Assembly (NCBI GenBank): GCA_020431135.1
Contig: JAGQIT010000542.1
Location: 1-7,833 of the forward strand
Reading direction: 5' to 3'
DNA: 7,833 nucleotides
DNA from: Myxococcales bacterium
Lineage (GTDB): Bacteria; Myxococcota_A; Polyangia; Nannocystales; Nannocystaceae
Positions 5,134 through 7,833 of the stretch are shown piece by piece; position 1 is the stretch's first letter; every line of letters begins with the position of its first letter. The notes beneath the pieces were generated by a model, which ran no database searches, was not told where the DNA came from, and worked only from the letters and a program-made list of their open reading frames with translations. A program made the position numbers and the translations under genes.

Positions 5134-6105
5134 ATGCGCGCTGCACAGCGGCTCCACTACGGCCCCCCCTCGGTCATCCGCGTCGAGTCGCTGCCGCGGC
5201 CTGAGCCCGGGGCGAACGAGCTCCTCGTCCGCGTCGTAGCGACGACGGTGAGCCGCACCGACTGCGCGCTCCTCAGCGCCAAGCCCTTCGTCATGCGCTT
5301 CATCGCCGGCCTCACCCGGCCCAAGCGCGCGGTCCTCGGGACCGACTTCGCCGGCCGCGTCGAGGCCGTCGGCGCGGACGTCGAGGGGTTCGCCGTCGGC
5401 GACCGGGTCTTCGGGATCAACGACATGGGCCTGGGGACACAGGCCGAGTACGCGGCGATCCCCGCCGACGACGCCGTCGCTACGATCCCCGACGGCACCA
5501 GCTTCGCCGCCGCCGCGGCCGCGCTGGAGGGCGCCTGGTACGCCCAGAGCATCGTCGAGCGCGCCTCGCTGAGGCGAGGGAGCCGCGTCCTCATCAACGG
5601 CGCGACGGGTGCGATCGGCTCGGCGCTCCTCCAGCTCTGCGTCGACCTCGACGCCCGCGTCACCGCGGTGGGTAATACGAAGAACCTGGCGCTCCTCGAG
5701 TCGCTCGGCGCCGAGGCGGTGATCGACTACGAGCGCGACGACTTCACGAAACGGCCCGGCCCCTACGACTACGTCTTCGACGCGGTCGGCAAGAGCACCT
5801 TCGGCGCCAGCCGGCGGCTCCTCGCCGCGGGCGGCGTCTACTGCTCGACCGAGCTCGGCCCCGGCGCGCAGAACCTCCTCTTCGCCGCGACGACGCCGCT
5901 CTTTCGCCGCCGCCGGGTCGTGTTCCCGGTCCCTGTTGATCGCAAGGCGTTCCTGCCGGTCCTCTGCGATCTGCTCGCGCGCGGGCGCCTCAAGCCGGTG
6001 ATCGATCGCGCGTACGCGCTCGACGACGTCCGCGACGCCTACGCGTACGCGGGCTCCGGGCAGAAGACCGGCGGCGTGCTCCTCCGGCTCGCCGACGAGG
6101 AATGA
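5134..6105 (+). CDS. NAD(P)-dependent medium-chain dehydrogenase, quinone oxidoreductase-like
   Basis: 323 aa, the normal length for the zinc-free quinone oxidoreductase branch of the MDR superfamily. It begins with the GroES-like catalytic domain (about 1-120), including GANELLVRVVATTVSRTD (26-43), GTDFAGRVEAVG (69-80) and GDRVFG (89-94). The Rossmann domain follows, with the nucleotide site NGATGAIGSALLQL (155-168), GAEAVIDY (192-199) and DYVFDAVGK (212-220). The end (KTGGVLLRL) is typical. The zinc ligands of alcohol dehydrogenases and the four-Cys structural zinc loop are missing. The family reduces quinones or enones with NADPH; the substrate here cannot be read from the sequence. The start at 5134 is supported by family alignment and by the promoter element directly upstream. 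The protein is cytoplasmic, without signal peptide. It converges with the cytochrome gene (51 bp between stops). Confidence 0.88.
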   Translation: MRAAQRLHYGPPSVIRVESLPRPEPGANELLVRVVATTVSRTDCALLSAKPFVMRFIAGLTRPKRAVLGTDFAGRVEAVGADVEGFAVGDRVFGINDMGLGTQAEYAAIPADDAVATIPDGTSFAAAAAALEGAWYAQSIVERASLRRGSRVLINGATGAIGSALLQLCVDLDARVTAVGNTKNLALLESLGAEAVIDYERDDFTKRPGPYDYVFDAVGKSTFGASRRLLAAGGVYCSTELGPGAQNLLFAATTPLFRRRRVVFPVPVDRKAFLPVLCDLLARGRLKPVIDRAYALDDVRDAYAYAGSGQKTGGVLLRLADEE

Positions 6106-6116
6106 CCTAAAGGTCA
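6103..6116. repeat. Short inverted repeat overlapping the dehydrogenase stop
   Basis: TGACCT and AGGTCA flank a two-base AA centre, starting at the TGA stop codon. As RNA it gives a 5-bp stem with a TAAA loop, followed by a T-containing but broken tail (GGTTATTCTT). It lies between two converging genes, so a weak terminator is possible; a protein-binding site is less likely at this place. Confidence 0.3.
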
Positions 6117-6156
6117 GGTTATTCTTCGGACGGCGGCAACCCCCGCGACTCAGCCG

Positions 6157-7833
6157 CTACGCCGGATGTCGGCGCCTGCGGACCCCAAAGGCGAGCCCGA
6201 GCCCGAGCCCGAGGAGACCCGTGACCCCGAGCGGCCCGCCGCCGCTGCGGCACGAGCAGCCGGCGCCGTCGCCCTCGTCGTCGCCGCCGGCGCTCGTCGT
6301 CGCCGAGGCGACGCCGCCCGAGGTCGCCGCGCCGGTGCTCGCGGCTGTCGTCCCGCCGCTGCTGCTGCCGCCGCCGGTCGAGCCCGTGCCGCCGCCTGTG
6401 CTCGCGCCGGTCGTCTCGCCGCCGGTGGTCTCCGCGCCCGGCGGCGTCAGACCTGTGAGCGGCAGGCTGAGGCTCTCCTCGGCGAGGACGGCGGGCTGGA
6501 CCCCGCCGAGCGCCGCGAAGGCGTCGAAGGCGATCGCCCCCGAGCTGTTCGTCATGTTCGCGTCGGCGAGGAACTCGAGGTACGCGGGCGTGTTGACCAG
6601 GTAGAGGAGGCGGACGCGGAGCTCGAGGGTGTCGTCGTTCGGATCATCCGGGGTCTGATCGACGACCGTCGCCGGGTCGAAGCTGTAGGTCGCCGTGTCC
6701 TGGTGCGGCCAGACGTCGTCGCCGGTGAGGGCGTAGCGATCGCCGACGGGGTCGGTCTCGGGATCGGGCTTTAGCCCCTTCGGCGGCAGGCGGCTGTCGA
6801 CGACCCAGTGGTTGTTGCGCAGGAGGTGGAAGGTCTCGTCGGTCGCGTAGTCGACGGCGATCGCCTCGTAGCGCCGGACCTGGGCGTCGTCCTCGGGGCC
6901 CTCGCCGTCGAGCCAGCGGCCCGAGCTGTAGACGAGCTCGTCCATGTAGGTCGCCGTCACCTCGATCCACATCACGCGGCCCTCGGAGTAGCCGGTCGGC
7001 AGCTTGTGGCCGCTCTCGTTGGTCACGGTCACCGCGAGCCCGTCGACGCCGACCGCGAGGTCGACGGCCGCCGGCGCGCTGACCTCGAGGGAGGCGGCGG
7101 TCGCCAGGGTCGCGTCGATGTTCTCGGCGGCGATGTCGTAGAAGACGTCATCGACCTCGGCGGTGCCGTCGTTGCCGTAGAGCGCGCGGAGCACCTCGAT
7201 CATGAAGCGGTTGCCGCCGCCGAGGTCGTGGCGGCGACCGCCGGTCGCGTGGAGGATCCCCTCGCTCATGTACTTGCCGCAGCCGGCGACGTCGCTGACC
7301 GCCGGCATGTGGCAGCCCTGGCAGCTCTTGGTGTCGCCGCCCATCGGCCCGTAGGCGGAGTTGCGCCACTCGGAGAAGGTCCGCTGCTCGTTGAAGAGGA
7401 CGCCCATCGGCTGGCCGTTCTCGTCGACGCGCTCGCGCGGGGTCGTCACGTCGTGGCAGGTCCCGCAGGCGCGCGATCCCTGGAGGAAGTCGCCGAGCGC
7501 CCACGAGTGGAGCGGCTCCTCGCCGGGCTCGTAGCTCCACGGGCCGCGCTTGGGCACCTTGCCGTCGATGCCGACGACGTCGTCGATCACGTACTTGGCG
7601 TTGCCGGGGAGGGTCTCGCCGTCGTCGATGAGGCGGTGGCAGAGGTCGCAGTCGACCCCGCTGCGATCGACCGGCTCGAGATCGGCGAGGGCGAGGGCGT
7701 CGCCGCGGCCCTCGACGAAGGCGTGCGGGGCGTGGCAGCGGACGCACTCCTCGGTCTCGCCGGGGGCCTCCTGATCCTGGTAGGCGATCGCGACCCCGGC
7801 CCAGAACACGGGGTCGCGGGCGGCGTTGGCCAT
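6157..7833 (-). CDS. Multiheme c-type cytochrome with MYXO-CTERM surface anchor (5' truncated)
   Basis: 558 residues are visible. The frame reaches the window edge exactly at an ATG, but there is no signal peptide there and the first residues (MANAARDPVFWAGVA) look internal, so the true start lies beyond the window. Four CxxCH heme sites are present, at visible residues 30-34, 62-66, 123-127 and 171-175; more may precede. H195 and H202, in the stretch leading to GGGNRFM, are possible axial ligands. Residues 240-455 form a beta-rich domain containing TNESGHKLPTGYSEGR (271-286), a wording I associate with multiheme cytochromes. Residues 462-525 are a Gly/Ser/Thr linker, then GCSC, a hydrophobic helix (about 533-551) and RRRR at the end: the MYXO-CTERM layout, processed by a myxosortase and placed on the cell surface. 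The role is therefore electron transfer in the periplasm or at the outer surface; the donor and acceptor are unknown. Confidence 0.88.
   Translation of the reverse strand: MANAARDPVFWAGVAIAYQDQEAPGETEECVRCHAPHAFVEGRGDALALADLEPVDRSGVDCDLCHRLIDDGETLPGNAKYVIDDVVGIDGKVPKRGPWSYEPGEEPLHSWALGDFLQGSRACGTCHDVTTPRERVDENGQPMGVLFNEQRTFSEWRNSAYGPMGGDTKSCQGCHMPAVSDVAGCGKYMSEGILHATGGRRHDLGGGNRFMIEVLRALYGNDGTAEVDDVFYDIAAENIDATLATAASLEVSAPAAVDLAVGVDGLAVTVTNESGHKLPTGYSEGRVMWIEVTATYMDELVYSSGRWLDGEGPEDDAQVRRYEAIAVDYATDETFHLLRNNHWVVDSRLPPKGLKPDPETDPVGDRYALTGDDVWPHQDTATYSFDPATVVDQTPDDPNDDTLELRVRLLYLVNTPAYLEFLADANMTNSSGAIAFDAFAALGGVQPAVLAEESLSLPLTGLTPPGAETTGGETTGASTGGGTGSTGGGSSSGGTTAASTGAATSGGVASATTSAGGDDEGDGAGCSCRSGGGPLGVTGLLGLGLGLAFGVRRRRHPA
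6160..6258 (-). other. MYXO-CTERM sorting signal
   Basis: The last 33 codons of the cytochrome gene encode two cysteines (CSC, visible residues 526-528), a Gly/Leu hydrophobic segment and a terminal VRRRRHPA. The Cys, helix and Arg cluster are the three parts of this myxobacterial sorting tail. Its presence is the strongest taxonomic clue in the window. Confidence 0.8.
6259..6450 (-). repeat. Low-complexity Gly/Ser/Thr linker in the cytochrome
   Basis: 64 codons made almost only of Gly, Thr, Ser and Ala, including several TGG and STGG units, ending in an acidic GDDEGDGAG. It separates the heme domain from the surface anchor. Imperfect repeats make it prone to length variation. Such Thr/Gly spacers are typical of Nannocystaceae surface proteins. 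Confidence 0.65.

Noticed and set aside
6166..6774. Plus-strand open frames opposite the cytochrome linker
   Set aside because: Pro/Arg/Ala-rich low complexity arises from the complement of the Gly/Thr/Ser codons; the minus frame has the heme motifs and sorting tail.
1..7833. CRISPR arrays, tRNA or rRNA genes, transposase or integrase genes
   Set aside because: I saw no regularly spaced repeats, no cloverleaf-like or rRNA-like sequence, and no ORF with recombinase motifs on either strand.

Overview
The window looks like a piece of a high-GC myxobacterial chromosome, most likely Nannocystaceae or a related Polyangia lineage. The evidence is the very GC-rich third codon positions, a cysteine-rich lipoprotein, and a multiheme cytochrome. 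The cytochrome ends in a long Gly/Ser/Thr linker followed by a Cys-containing, single-helix, poly-Arg tail of the MYXO-CTERM type. This assignment is inference from protein style, not from a marker gene.

Layout, left to right. (1) 2-574 (+): the 3' part of an unrecognised gene with zinc-ribbon-like Cys pairs. (2) 575-1183: a non-coding stretch holding an AT-rich tract, an extended -10 promoter, a 39-codon ORF that looks like a gene remnant, a perfect 11-bp inverted repeat, an 8-T run and an ECF-type promoter candidate. (3) 1184-3620 (+): a two-gene, translationally coupled unit. The first gene encodes a signal-less chymotrypsin-fold serine protease resembling NAL1-like proteins. The second encodes a 509-aa secreted protein that I do not recognise. 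This unit is visibly less GC-rich than its surroundings (about 57-60% in sampled rows against 72%), and an imperfect 21-bp direct repeat brackets it. (4) 3793-4140 (-): a small Cys-rich lipoprotein. (5) 4224-4967 (+), divergent from it: a membrane-anchored phytochelatin-synthase-family enzyme with an intact Cys-His-Asp triad. (6) 5134-6105 (+): a medium-chain quinone oxidoreductase-like dehydrogenase. (7) 6157-7833 (-): a multiheme c-type cytochrome, truncated at its N-terminus by the window edge.

How the parts fit. The host-like genes (small ORF, lipoprotein, phytochelatin synthase, dehydrogenase) all have a TGnTA extended -10 element just before the start, often so close that the mRNA would be leaderless or nearly so. 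The protease unit lacks this element and has Shine-Dalgarno sequences instead, which fits a later arrival. Glutathione/thiol processing, an NADPH-type reductase and an outer-surface cytochrome hint at a redox or metal-stress neighbourhood, but each gene has its own promoter or strand, so no pathway is shown. The best candidate for something undescribed is the protease plus secreted-partner pair.
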